59,372 nt of DNA from a virus (IMGVR_UViG_3300007510_000006:1-59372); one strand, 5' to 3'; counted from the first letter of the stretch, positions 44,397 to 52,913 are shown. Numbers and translations: made by a program. Notes: generated from the sequence alone by a model not told the origin.

Positions 44397-46244
44397 TTAA
44401 CGTCTTCGTCTAACGACGATTGGCCTCATTACTGAAAGTAAGCCGAGATTGCCTCTGGAGGTATCATCATCCGGCCTGACTTTTAATAAAAGGCCATGGA
44501 ATGCGTATAGTAAGGCGGAAAAAAGATCCTTGTACCCACGTTCAAGTGATTCGTCGGCTGATTTTCTTTCCGGCATATAAAATTTTAAACCTTGCCCGAT
44601 TGGTTTGGCCTTGATCTTTCGAAGCTGGCCTCGTAACGCTTGGATATCGCGATGCACTCTCTCTAGTTCTTGGTCACCTTGAATTGGAAAAGGCTTAGGG
44701 AGTAAAAAAGTTTTCTTCTGGAAGGCTGCCCGTAATCGAGTAGCGGTGTTTGTATTTAATTCAACAGTAGGATTGACCATGTTAAGAATAGGGATTCCGT
44801 TGCCAGATTCTGCTAGTTGCCTTTGGTTCTCATCAAATTCTGGATCTACTATAGGTATAGCTCCTGGTAACTTTGTCAGATCTGGATCAACGAGTTCATC
44901 CATAATACTTACTCCGTTACCTTTCTTATCGATATACACGGCTTCAACAGAAAACTGGTCAATTAGCCTGCGAATTAACATGGCCTGTTCTTTTATGGGC
45001 ATTTGCTTCTCAGTGCGTGCGTAGATTATATGATTAAACGGATCCCCATGAAGTTCGCCGGGTCGAATTATAACTATTGCTGTTTTATCGCTCTCTCTGG
45101 CAGGGTCAACTCCCATGATAGTCGCTTGGTCGCATTCTAATATAGGCTCTAAGAATGCAGCGAAATCTTTTTTCGATCCACCGAGTAGCGAAAGCTCTTC
45201 AGGAAACTTGTACTTGGAATTAGGATCATTTTGATCTGTAAATTCCATATTTGAAACTTCATTTATTAACTGGTACGGAAAGAATCTATCCCCAAGCTTT
45301 AGAGGACGATTCTTATTTTCAGCAAACCAGTCTTCGGAATCTACGGTATCGGATTCCTTGTCTTTAATTATCTCAGATAAGTTTATACGATAAAAGAATT
45401 TAACCTTATTCTGTTTTATTAGCTTATCGACATTCGAACTATTGATAGTTATACTCTCTGTGCTATCTAAATAGAACGTATCCTCAAAATTAAATTCTAT
45501 TATTGTATAATCATCGTCAAAGAGATCTGAATCAGGATCCATCTTCTCTTGATATTCATTTATCAAGGAAGAGTAGTAGTCATCCGAATATCCAATCGTT
45601 CCCGAGTACGTAAACCTATTAACGAGAGAGGTGTCTGCGTCTCCAATTGGGTTCTGTAGTACATTGGACATTGGTTTAATTACCTTATTGATTGCCCGAT
45701 CTGAGAAGTCTTTTACCTCGTCAAGCTTCGTGTAATTAGAACGAAGACCGCGTACCGTATCTCCTGTTTGCCCTATCGGACCAGTGAAGATCTGGGAACC
45801 ATTAGAGAATCTGATTCTCCAGAGGTCAGTGCCGCGAGTAATTACTTTTGCTTTATCAACGCAGGAGTTCAGGGCGAACAATGCTGTCTTGTCCTGTACT
45901 CCCATTTGACATCTTACGATAGGCTCTATACCAGCATCTTCAAAAGTATATCGTCCCTGTCTGAATCTAGGACCCAGAATTAGTATCTTAATTCCTGGAA
46001 TAAGTAGTGCGGCAAGTATTGACATGATAGCGTCGAGAGTGGTTTTCATCATTCCTCTAGAGAGCAGCTTGATAACATGGTGATTGTTCCACTCTTCTCT
46101 TATAGCAATCCGTACATGCGGAGCGTCAATAGGTAATCCCAGAATATCTCTTACAGCTAATACCGGATGGTTTATGTAAAACCATATCACCTTATAAAGC
46201 TGTTCTTTTTCTTCTTCCGTAAGTCGTACAGGAGCATTACTCAT
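44397..46244 (-). CDS. terminase large subunit
   Basis: 615 residues, SD AGAGGATAG formed with the stop of the small-subunit gene. An ATPase domain has a Walker A-like motif at residues 61-69 (LSRGMMKTT), LILGPRF and an acidic Walker B-like site. The C-terminal RNase-H-like nuclease shows IMGVDPARESDKTAIVII near 375, VEAVYIDKKGNG near 425 and DLFSALLYAFHG near the end. The enzyme pumps DNA through the portal and cuts it. The Walker A is of the SRGxxKT phage type, not classical GKT. Confidence 0.9.
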   Translation of the reverse strand: MSNAPVRLTEEEKEQLYKVIWFYINHPVLAVRDILGLPIDAPHVRIAIREEWNNHHVIKLLSRGMMKTTLDAIMSILAALLIPGIKILILGPRFRQGRYTFEDAGIEPIVRCQMGVQDKTALFALNSCVDKAKVITRGTDLWRIRFSNGSQIFTGPIGQTGDTVRGLRSNYTKLDEVKDFSDRAINKVIKPMSNVLQNPIGDADTSLVNRFTYSGTIGYSDDYYSSLINEYQEKMDPDSDLFDDDYTIIEFNFEDTFYLDSTESITINSSNVDKLIKQNKVKFFYRINLSEIIKDKESDTVDSEDWFAENKNRPLKLGDRFFPYQLINEVSNMEFTDQNDPNSKYKFPEELSLLGGSKKDFAAFLEPILECDQATIMGVDPARESDKTAIVIIRPGELHGDPFNHIIYARTEKQMPIKEQAMLIRRLIDQFSVEAVYIDKKGNGVSIMDELVDPDLTKLPGAIPIVDPEFDENQRQLAESGNGIPILNMVNPTVELNTNTATRLRAAFQKKTFLLPKPFPIQGDQELERVHRDIQALRGQLRKIKAKPIGQGLKFYMPERKSADESLERGYKDLFSALLYAFHGLLLKVRPDDDTSRGNLGLLSVMRPIVVRRRR

Positions 46245-46254
46245 AGGCTATCCT

Positions 46255-47151
46255 CTACTCTGGCGGTGTTCGTTTTAATATCTTATATGCCTCAGAAACG
46301 GGAACGCCGCCGCTGGATCTCATGAATGCTGCTGACGTAATCTCTCTGTTGCCCATCTCGTCAAATCTTTCGTATTTACGAATAAGCATCTCAAGTTCTT
46401 CTTTTAACCACTTCTCCTGTAGGTGAGGGTTTTCTTCCATGGCTCTTCGTCCTCTAGCAATGAAGTCCGCAACTGATCCATGAATATTCTGATCTTTTTC
46501 TTGATTTCTTTGCAGGGCTGTAATGCCTAGTTCTTTTTGGAGATTACGAATAGAATCGGTTATATGCTTTAACGATTGTGCGCTTCTCGCTGCCGCGTTC
46601 CCGTCAACCTTGAGCATCTCCTCTTCGTACCTTCTGGCGATAACTTCATGGTAAAGAAGGCGGTCTAAAAGAACTAGATCCGCCTTGCTTTTGAAATTAA
46701 ACTCTTTTATGTATTGCTTTCTGCTTCTGTGCAGTTCACCTAATTCACCTTCAGTCAAGGCTGATATGTCTTTTGTTTTTCTGTCGCCTTGTCTCTTTTT
46801 CGTTGGGAGGTTCTGGGGATCTTTGGATGTCGTCGGAAGATTCATATACTGCTTAAAACCTCTTCCACAAAGAACAGTTATCCGCTTGAATAGTGTTGCT
46901 TTGGGATCATCTCTCGGGAGACCTGGAGCATTAAACCACTCGCTATACTTATCGGTTCGTTCATCATATTTCTTGGCATCGATGGCGCAGGCAATAATAC
47001 GGTTGGCTTTCTGGAGGGGTGTATTATCTCCGCGCCACTCTAAAAACCCTTGGACGATTGCTCGTATTTGCTGAACTTCTTCTTCGGCTAGTCCCTCTAT
47101 GGGGAGGGAGCGTCTTTGTCCTGGATTTAATTTAGTTTTGGATTTTGGCAT
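46255..47151 (-). CDS. putative terminase small subunit
   Basis: 298 residues, SD AGGAGAGG. Basic, helical and DNA-binding in character: RRSLPIEGLAEEEVQQIRAI, then GDRKTKDISALTEGELGELH and a long coiled coil up to KYERFDEMGN. The stop TAG overlaps the SD of the large subunit, so the two are coupled. Small terminase is inferred from position and composition; it is longer than many. Confidence 0.6.
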   Translation of the reverse strand: MPKSKTKLNPGQRRSLPIEGLAEEEVQQIRAIVQGFLEWRGDNTPLQKANRIIACAIDAKKYDERTDKYSEWFNAPGLPRDDPKATLFKRITVLCGRGFKQYMNLPTTSKDPQNLPTKKRQGDRKTKDISALTEGELGELHRSRKQYIKEFNFKSKADLVLLDRLLYHEVIARRYEEEMLKVDGNAAARSAQSLKHITDSIRNLQKELGITALQRNQEKDQNIHGSVADFIARGRRAMEENPHLQEKWLKEELEMLIRKYERFDEMGNREITSAAFMRSSGGVPVSEAYKILKRTPPE

Positions 47152-47159
47152 TTCCTCTC

Positions 47160-47726
47160 CTACAGTAATAAAGTAGTGCTGGTGCTATCCTGTTCCTCCA
47201 TAAATCGTCTCATTTTTTTTCTAGTTCGTGTAGCACTAGCTCTAATCAAGTATGGCTTGTATCCACCCATAATATCTCCAATATCTGAATAATAAAAACC
47301 TTCATAAGTTAGAAGAAATATTGTGTGGTCTCGTTCCGAGAGGATAGTCTCCGCAAACTTAAACAGCTTGTCAATGTCAATTTTGGTATCAGCATTATAA
47401 GATAACTTATTAGTATACCTAGAATTATTCGAAGCAACTTCTGTTATTGGAGTATGCTTCTTCCAAAAATTAAACGACTTGTCTCGCCGAATAAAATCTA
47501 CGGCCCTCCACCAGAGCTTGTTAACTAGATGCTGGAAGGTTAGGGTGCGGTGCGGATTTGTCATTGACTCAAAAGCATATAAATATAGGTTCTGTTGGCA
47601 ATCTGGTTTATGGCTTTCGTGCCCTCTTAGTAAAGCACCCGTAATGCCCTCAACGAATGGTTTTATGTCTGAAACTAGTAGATCTCCATCCTCGTATATC
47701 TCCGTAGAATCTTCTTTATATATCAT
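47160..47726 (-). CDS. sigma-70-like RNA polymerase sigma factor
   Basis: 188 residues from ATG 47726, chosen for SD AGGAG; the TTG 3 nt upstream is the longer alternative. Region 2 is represented by YAFESMTNPHRTLTFQHLVN...WWRAVDFIRRDKS (about 48-85), and region 4 by ILSERDHTIFLLTYEGFYYS DIGDIMGG (about 120-150), with a basic recognition end TRTRKKMRRFM. This is the layout of a small ECF-like sigma factor. Its position directly before terminase suggests control of late genes. No anti-sigma gene was seen. The linker regions are divergent, so binding to host core is inferred. Confidence 0.65.
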   Translation of the reverse strand: MIYKEDSTEIYEDGDLLVSDIKPFVEGITGALLRGHESHKPDCQQNLYLYAFESMTNPHRTLTFQHLVNKLWWRAVDFIRRDKSFNFWKKHTPITEVASNNSRYTNKLSYNADTKIDIDKLFKFAETILSERDHTIFLLTYEGFYYSDIGDIMGGYKPYLIRASATRTRKKMRRFMEEQDSTSTTLLL

Positions 47727-48165
47727 CAAAGTCTCCTATTTCCTCATAGAGACTCTCTTTAGAGATAGGGGCGTTGTACGGAATACGAACTAGTTTGCAC
47801 TCCATTTCTTTTGCCATACGTAGTTTAAGAGAATCCCTGTGCTTCTGCTCCTCAAAATTATCTAGCGCTTGTTCGTAACCTATCCCACCAAATTGAACAG
47901 GTTTGAAATGTTGCTCTCCATCCACTTCTATAATGATATCGAAATCAGGTAACACGAAATCGGCCTTTAGCCTCGTTAAAGATAAAAGATAAGGTTCTCT
48001 GTGCTTCTCTTTAACATTATTTCGCTTGTAATATCGTTTTAATAGCCTCGTATAGGGATATTCAACATACATTCTTGCGAAGGGAAACATTTCTTTTAGT
48101 AAATCACGAACCTCTTCTGCTCTTTTACTGAAGTTATATTCAGTTCTGAATCGTCTATTCCTCAT
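47716..48165 (-). CDS. DUF559-like PD-(D/E)XK endonuclease
   Basis: 149 residues; no SD, the start overlaps the stop of the upstream gene so translation is coupled. The C-terminal half has LKADFVLPDFDIIIEVDGEQ then HF, the EVDGxxH signature of DUF559/Vsr-like nucleases, preceded by the catalytic Asp (ADFV) and followed by the helix KHRDSLKLRMAKEMECKLVR. It probably cuts or nicks DNA; role (recombination, exclusion or homing) is unknown. Confidence 0.7.
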   Translation of the reverse strand: MRNRRFRTEYNFSKRAEEVRDLLKEMFPFARMYVEYPYTRLLKRYYKRNNVKEKHREPYLLSLTRLKADFVLPDFDIIIEVDGEQHFKPVQFGGIGYEQALDNFEEQKHRDSLKLRMAKEMECKLVRIPYNAPISKESLYEEIGDFDDI

Positions 48166-48397
48166 TGAGTAGTAGATCCGCTGAATAAGATTCGATAGTA
48201 ACTTTATTTTCTAACCCAGTACCAAACTCCTGTTTAAGTCTGTGGTCTAGTAAACTTAGTAACATAAATACCTGTTCATCTTGTTCTCCGTAGACGGGTA
48301 CTGCGTTACTCAGAATATCCTTCAGTTCCTTTGTACTCACTCTCTCCGGGAATATCAATGCTGTTCTCATTTTGTTCGCTAGAACTCGCTTGTTCAT
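48155..48397 (-). CDS. small protein, unknown
   Basis: 80 residues from ATG 48397 (SD GGAGATAAAA). Helical, with a short basic N-terminus (NKRVLANKMRT) and a conserved-looking core (FMLLSLLDHRLKQEFGTGLE). No family recognised. Its start overlaps the end of the next gene upstream by about 90 nt in another frame. Confidence 0.5.
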   Translation of the reverse strand: MNKRVLANKMRTALIFPERVSTKELKDILSNAVPVYGEQDEQVFMLLSLLDHRLKQEFGTGLENKVTIESYSADLLLNEE

Positions 48398-48731
48398 TTT
48401 TATCTCCTTCATCATCCCACTGGAGTCCAAAAGAAGCGGCCCTGTTTTTTAGTGCGCTCAAAATGTACTCTCTGCTAACAACCTTTTGTTGCATGACGTC
48501 CATAAAGATGCTGCGCTCTAGGGCTGCGACACGTAATGCCTGATCAAACTGAGCTAACTGGCCATGAATCTGAATGATTGCTTCTCGTAGCTGCTCATTC
48601 TGAGACTTTTTTTCGAGTTGCTTTTTTGTCGGCTGCGGTGCCTGTCTTGACCCTTGTGGACTTCCCTTTGCTCTTATCTGTTGTGCTGCCATCGGATTTC
48701 CCTTTTTGCTTCGTCCCTGCTTTTTTCCCAT
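48306..48731 (-). CDS. basic and acidic disordered protein, unknown
   Basis: 141 residues from ATG 48731 (SD AAAGGA). A Lys/Gln/Pro-rich N-terminus (GKKQGRSKKGNPMAAQQ) leads to a helix (EAIIQIHGQLAQFDQALRVA) and an acidic end (DEGDKNEQASSSEQNEN). It overlaps the gene before it by 137 nt and the gene after it by 92 nt in other frames. No family recognised. Confidence 0.45.
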   Translation of the reverse strand: MGKKQGRSKKGNPMAAQQIRAKGSPQGSRQAPQPTKKQLEKKSQNEQLREAIIQIHGQLAQFDQALRVAALERSIFMDVMQQKVVSREYILSALKNRAASFGLQWDDEGDKNEQASSSEQNENSIDIPGESEYKGTEGYSE

Positions 48732-49209
48732 TTTGTTTCCTTTCAAATCGAGAAGTGAAAACAAAGTCAATATGTTTTCGTGTATTCTCAATGTTTTCAT
48801 TTGTTATTTTGATAAACCTATCTAACTCTTTTGAGAAATCCTCATCACTGAATTCCTCCATCTCATAAAGCTTTTTACATAAAGCATCGGAATATACCTG
48901 AGCATATCTCTCGTATTTGCTCATAATGATTCCTATTGTAGCCTCTAGATTATCCTTTATATCAATAACAGTAGCGAATGATTTAAAGCACGAATCAACA
49001 GATTGCTCCAAAAGCTCAAATACATCCTGGGTTCGTCTGTGAAATGATTGCGGAACAACTCCGTCAATTGTATCTCTGTAAGTGTTTTGGAAGTTTTTAG
49101 CTATCGCACCAAAAGATTCAATTACATATCCTTTAATATATTTATTAATTGACAATTTCGATAATGATCTAATGTATCTGTCCCGGCCATCGAATTTTAT
49201 TTTAGCCAT
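48595..49209 (-). CDS. lysine-tailed helical protein, unknown
   Basis: 204 residues, SD AAAGGATAAAAA. Helical, with a long Lys/Ser/Thr-rich C-terminus (KKAGTKQKGKSDGSTTDKSK and onward) that could bind nucleic acid. It ends in TGA, one of only two TGA stops in the window. The last 137 nt overlap the next gene in another frame, which is unusual here. Confidence 0.5.
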   Translation of the reverse strand: MAKIKFDGRDRYIRSLSKLSINKYIKGYVIESFGAIAKNFQNTYRDTIDGVVPQSFHRRTQDVFELLEQSVDSCFKSFATVIDIKDNLEATIGIIMSKYERYAQVYSDALCKKLYEMEEFSDEDFSKELDRFIKITNENIENTRKHIDFVFTSRFERKQNGKKAGTKQKGKSDGSTTDKSKGKSTRVKTGTAADKKATRKKVSE

Positions 49210-49221
49210 TTTTTATCCTTT

Positions 49222-50514
49222 TTAGTACAGAAACCATCTAGTATCTTTCCCTACAGGACTGAGTATTAAATTGTATTGGTCCTTGAGCCAATCAAATGAA
49301 TAGCCGAAAGAAATCCCGAGGCTACCTTCGAAATCTATGGCCAACTTTGATGCTTCGTAAAAATTATCGACAGCGATGCCGGATGTTGAATCGTACCATT
49401 CACCATAAAACCCAGAAGCATCTATACAATTAACTTGAAGATAGTCGCCCTGCAAAGCTCTTGCACTTGAATCAAAACTAGGGTCTGCTGGATCGTGAAT
49501 CCTCATAACTGATAAATTGATATTATTAGCGATATCTGACCCTGCGTTCTCGTGTAATCTATGAACACCGGAGGTTGACGTGCTGTCATTGAATGCTCTT
49601 ACTGGACCGTTTGCTATTACAATTTTGTCGGTAGTATAAGCGTCTACTAGTGTTCGCAAAGAAGCTTGGAGTGTCTCAAGTCTAGTTTTATTCCAATCAG
49701 CTATAATATTCGTATTCAAAGGATCGTCAGGATCTTCGTACCTGTCCCGCCAAACTGTTCTCATTTCTGAGTCAGACAAGCCCCAAGCGCCTAGATCGGC
49801 CCAGCAGTCTTCTACCATTACGCCTGCTATCTCTATGTCACGAAGAAACAAATCTACTAACAGAAGTTCGAGGTCCCCTGTAAATATAGAAAGCCATGAA
49901 TCATCCATAGTGTAGACCCAGTGACTTCTTTCATTCTGTATCTGGGGCATACCCAAATCCGCTGGACCATTTATTAATCCGTATGTTGGATCTATATTCT
50001 TGTTAGGGCTTGACCAAAAAGACACACTTAGTACAATCTTATCATGATACATTGTAGAATCTAGATAATAAAAGTCTGTTTCGTCTAAAAGTATATGGTC
50101 GAAATAATCCAAGACTGTTTGATCTTTGTTCTCTAAGAAACCGCCGTATATAATAGCATGCGTGTTATAATTACCACCAAAAAGGTGTGAATCCTGAACG
50201 GACTCTTTAATCAAAAATTCATACTGTTGTAAAACTAGAGATTGTCCATTCGTTTTTTCTAGCCTGATTTCAGCTAGTCCGGTATCAACGGCGGTTGAAG
50301 TGTCAAACTCGTTTAACTCGACTCTGATCTGTCCTTGTGTACTATCAATGATATCACAAGTCTTGTCCCATAAAATCGAAGATGCTTTTGGGTGTGGTTT
50401 GCCAATGAACTTAACGATGTCTCCCTGATCTAATGATATTATCTCCCCAGTCTCCTTAAGGAGTGTGAAGGAGATTTCGTCGTTACTGCTCTTGAAAAAT
50501 ATCAGGGTATCCAA
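49222..50514 (-). CDS. BppU-like tail protein with putative glycosidase barrel
   Basis: 430 residues, TTG start after AGGA. The N-terminal ~100 residues (SFTLLKETGEIISLDQGDIV, then LAEIRLEKTNGQSL) are a BppU-like attachment domain. From about 110 to the end the sequence resembles a putative glycoside hydrolase barrel, with YFDHILLDETDF, IEIAGVMVEDCWADLGAWGL and DKIVIANGPVRAF (Asp/Glu-bearing strands such as VEDCW). This may be a tail-associated enzyme for host or capsular sugars. The catalytic pair has not been identified, so the glycosidase call is tentative. Confidence 0.5.
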   Translation of the reverse strand: MDTLIFFKSSNDEISFTLLKETGEIISLDQGDIVKFIGKPHPKASSILWDKTCDIIDSTQGQIRVELNEFDTSTAVDTGLAEIRLEKTNGQSLVLQQYEFLIKESVQDSHLFGGNYNTHAIIYGGFLENKDQTVLDYFDHILLDETDFYYLDSTMYHDKIVLSVSFWSSPNKNIDPTYGLINGPADLGMPQIQNERSHWVYTMDDSWLSIFTGDLELLLVDLFLRDIEIAGVMVEDCWADLGAWGLSDSEMRTVWRDRYEDPDDPLNTNIIADWNKTRLETLQASLRTLVDAYTTDKIVIANGPVRAFNDSTSTSGVHRLHENAGSDIANNINLSVMRIHDPADPSFDSSARALQGDYLQVNCIDASGFYGEWYDSTSGIAVDNFYEASKLAIDFEGSLGISFGYSFDWLKDQYNLILSPVGKDTRWFLY

Positions 50515-50519
50515 GATTA

Positions 50520-50792
50520 TTAATCCTCTTCGTCATCCTCATATTCATCCTCATCATATTCATCATCTTCTAATTCGTCTTCAGGGAGGAGGTCTTCTTC
50601 TAATTCCTCATCACCGTAATACGCTACGTCCCAATCAGGACCAGAATATTTTTCTCCGCCCTTAAACCGCTCCATGTGGTCTTGGGAGCAGAAATGGCCT
50701 TTCACGTCATGAAATTGAAAGACTCGGACGGTATTCTTTTCGAGGGGTCTACCGCAGAAGCCGCAACAAATTCCATAAGTATTTTCACTCAT
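50520..50792 (-). CDS. small zinc-ribbon-like protein with acidic tail
   Basis: 90 residues, SD GGAGGATTATA. The pattern ICCGFCGRPL then HFCSQDHMERF (about residues 8-42) is a Cys2/Cys-His treble-clef-type metal-binding site. The tail is almost purely acidic (EDELEDDEYDEDEYEDDEED). Such proteins often bind a protein or DNA partner. Function unknown. Confidence 0.6.
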   Translation of the reverse strand: MSENTYGICCGFCGRPLEKNTVRVFQFHDVKGHFCSQDHMERFKGGEKYSGPDWDVAYYGDEELEEDLLPEDELEDDEYDEDEYEDDEED

Positions 50793-51310
50793 TATAATCC
50801 TCCATTACTCGGAAATAAAACGCGATATGAGTCAGCATCTTCGTGATGTGTGCTGAACTCAGCGAAAACTAAGTTAGATCCTGGCTTTGCTGCTATACAA
50901 TGAATAGTCCTAGGAGGAATGTTAAAGCGATCTCCAATACCTAATTCAATAACATTAGTAATAGCTCTATTAGTTCCTAAATACAAAACCATAGTTCCGC
51001 TTAGAATATAAAAAGTTTCGTCTTTGTTAATATGATAATGATAGGAAGTATGTGTCCCATCATTAACCGTTAAAATTTTACCACAATAGGCATCATTCCA
51101 GACCCACTCTTCTGTGCCCCAGCGCTTAGTGTACAGAGGCGTATTCCTCCATTCTGCGTATTGGTCTTCTTGGCCCTCGATAGGTCGAAGGCCATCATGT
51201 CCATGATAAGCATCGCCGGTCGCAAGTGGGATGCCAAAGAATTCTAATGGATCTCTAGGTTCCTCATCACCAATAGGGGACGGGCCGCCGCCTGGAAGGT
51301 CTCTTGCCAT
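50792..51310 (-). CDS. cupin-fold protein
   Basis: 172 residues, SD AAGGAGCTAAT. A single cupin with the metal motif HYHINKDETFYILSG (H-x-H, then E, about residues 95-110) and a second strand-loop NIPPRTIHCIAAKPG. Related cupins act as sugar isomerases or epimerases in nucleotide-sugar synthesis, and this gene stands among glycan-related genes. Substrate unknown. The upstream neighbour is a DNA methyltransferase, so the two may simply be adjacent. Confidence 0.75.
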   Translation of the reverse strand: MARDLPGGGPSPIGDEEPRDPLEFFGIPLATGDAYHGHDGLRPIEGQEDQYAEWRNTPLYTKRWGTEEWVWNDAYCGKILTVNDGTHTSYHYHINKDETFYILSGTMVLYLGTNRAITNVIELGIGDRFNIPPRTIHCIAAKPGSNLVFAEFSTHHEDADSYRVLFPSNGGL

Positions 51311-51322
51311 ATTAGCTCCTTT

Positions 51323-52060
51323 TTAAATTCCATTAGATTCGTTAAGCTCATTTATCCGCTTCTCTGCTATCTTGAAATACTTTTCGTCAAGTTCAATGCC
51401 GATGAAGTCACGGCCAAGGTTGGCGCAAGCGACGCCCGTCGTCCCGCTTCCCATCGCAAAGTCCAGCACCGTTTCGCCTTCATTGGTGTAAGTTTTGATT
51501 AGGTATTCCATTAGGGCTACTGGCTTTTGGGTTGGGTGCTGCGTTCTAGCTTCTGATTTAATTTTGATAATCTGTGAGGGATAACCAGTAAATTTTTGTG
51601 TGTACGTTCCGCATAGTGAACCATCATTTTCGCCCGCGTTAACTGTATCTCGGGCAGGTTTGCTTCGTGTCACGGTCTTATTTATTGCAGTTACGCCTTG
51701 TGGGTAATAGTTAACCTGCTTGCTGTAAAAAACACAGACATCTTCGACGTTGCGTAACGGCTGTCTATTTGAGTTCGCAAAGTTTGTTTTTTTGCTTTTC
51801 TCCCACACCCAGCAATACTTAAACATCTTCATATTTGAAGCAATCAGCGTTGTTGTGAACGGCTGGCTTGCCGTCATCACAATAGCCCTGTTCGGTTTAA
51901 TGATTCGCTTCAACTGCTCCCACATAGGCTCAAGGGGAATAACAGAGTCCCACTTGCAAGCGGTAGTTCCATAAGGTGGGTCAGCTAACACCATATCCAC
52001 GCTTCCATCAGGAATGAATTTCATCATCTCCAAACAATCACCTTGCAGTAGTTTAATCAT
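51323..52060 (-). CDS. DNA methyltransferase, DPPY type (copy 2)
   Basis: 245 residues. SD is weak (GGGGCGG). Motif IV DPPYGTT is at residues 27-33, and motif I DFAMGSGTTGVACANLGR near 200, so the order is IV then I (beta class; adenine-N6 or cytosine-N4). Closely related to the gene upstream, with matching first 75 residues and diverged middle (KYCWVWEKSKKTNFANSNRQ versus the paralogue). Probably protects phage DNA against restriction. Confidence 0.85.
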   Translation of the reverse strand: MIKLLQGDCLEMMKFIPDGSVDMVLADPPYGTTACKWDSVIPLEPMWEQLKRIIKPNRAIVMTASQPFTTTLIASNMKMFKYCWVWEKSKKTNFANSNRQPLRNVEDVCVFYSKQVNYYPQGVTAINKTVTRSKPARDTVNAGENDGSLCGTYTQKFTGYPSQIIKIKSEARTQHPTQKPVALMEYLIKTYTNEGETVLDFAMGSGTTGVACANLGRDFIGIELDEKYFKIAEKRINELNESNGI

Positions 52061-52077
52061 CGCCGCCCCACTTAAAG

Positions 52078-52836
52078 CTAAACCCCCAGCTGGACACTGT
52101 GATTCCTTATCCTGTCCTCTGCTATCTTGAAATAATCTTCATCCACCTCAATTCCTATAAAATCCCTATTAGTGTTCTTGCAAGCTACACCTGTAGTAAA
52201 TGAGCCAGCAGCAAAATCCAAAACAGTATCACCTTCATTCGTATATGTCTTAATGAGATATTCCATTAGCCCTAATGGTTTTTGGGTGGGGTGTTTTGTC
52301 TTTTCTTTACCACAAACAGTATTGAATTTTTGCCAGCTTGACGGCACTCTCATTTCAGGGAGTTTATTGCCTTTACGATCTGAAAACTTACGGTAATTGT
52401 CCGATTCAGTAATAAAATCACAGTCATACTTTGTACGATCAAGTCCAGCACCTGTTCGTGGTTGCATTTGCTTATTATATGTCCATTTACCATGAGAAAA
52501 AACCAGTACGACTTCATGCTCTTTCATTGGTTCACGGACAGTATTAGCAAAGTTGCTTCCACGATTTTTAATCCATATCCATTCATGCTTGAACATTTCC
52601 ACGTTGCTCATTACCAATACAGATGTAAACGGCTGGCTGGCCGTCATAACAATAGCACCATTCGCCTTAATAACCCGCTTGAGGTGTTCCCACATCGGCT
52701 CCAGCGGAATGATTGAATCCCACTTACAAGCCGTTGTCCCATAAGGTGGATCGGACAGCACCATATCCACGCTTCCATCAGGAATATCTTTCATCTTCTC
52801 CAAGCAATCACCTTGTATCAATTCAATCTTTGACAT
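52078..52836 (-). CDS. DNA methyltransferase, DPPY type (copy 1)
   Basis: 252 residues, SD AGAGGTGAAAG. Motif IV DPPYGTT is at residues 29-35, motif I is DFAAGSFTTGVACKNTNR near 205 (the usual Gly-x-Gly is AGSFTTG, so the loop has Phe in place of Gly). High identity with copy 2 in the N-terminal third; the target-recognition-like middle is different. A tandem duplication is likely. Confidence 0.85.
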   Translation of the reverse strand: MSKIELIQGDCLEKMKDIPDGSVDMVLSDPPYGTTACKWDSIIPLEPMWEHLKRVIKANGAIVMTASQPFTSVLVMSNVEMFKHEWIWIKNRGSNFANTVREPMKEHEVVLVFSHGKWTYNKQMQPRTGAGLDRTKYDCDFITESDNYRKFSDRKGNKLPEMRVPSSWQKFNTVCGKEKTKHPTQKPLGLMEYLIKTYTNEGDTVLDFAAGSFTTGVACKNTNRDFIGIEVDEDYFKIAEDRIRNHSVQLGV

Positions 52837-52847
52837 CTTTCACCTCT

Positions 52848-52913
52848 TTAACTATTTTGGGTTAAAAAGCAAGTGATTTTAACCGATTTCTTTTGATTTT
52901 GCTGGATTTTCAT
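52848..52913 (-). CDS. possible 21-residue leader ORF
   Basis: An ATG at 52913 with AGGAGG 12 nt upstream starts a short ORF (MKIQQNQKKSVKITCFLTQN plus one residue). It ends just before the SD of methyltransferase copy 1 and could be a small leader or coupling peptide. Too short to be certain. Confidence 0.3.
   Translation of the reverse strand: MKIQQNQKKSVKITCFLTQNS
52860..52884. promoter_or_regulatory. 8-bp dyad in the pre-methyltransferase gap
   Basis: GGTTAAAA and TTTTAACC are perfect inverted arms around a 9-nt spacer. The dyad may be an operator or a weak hairpin just upstream of the methyltransferase pair. It lies inside the possible leader ORF. No convincing -35/-10 pair was found near it. 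Confidence 0.4.
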
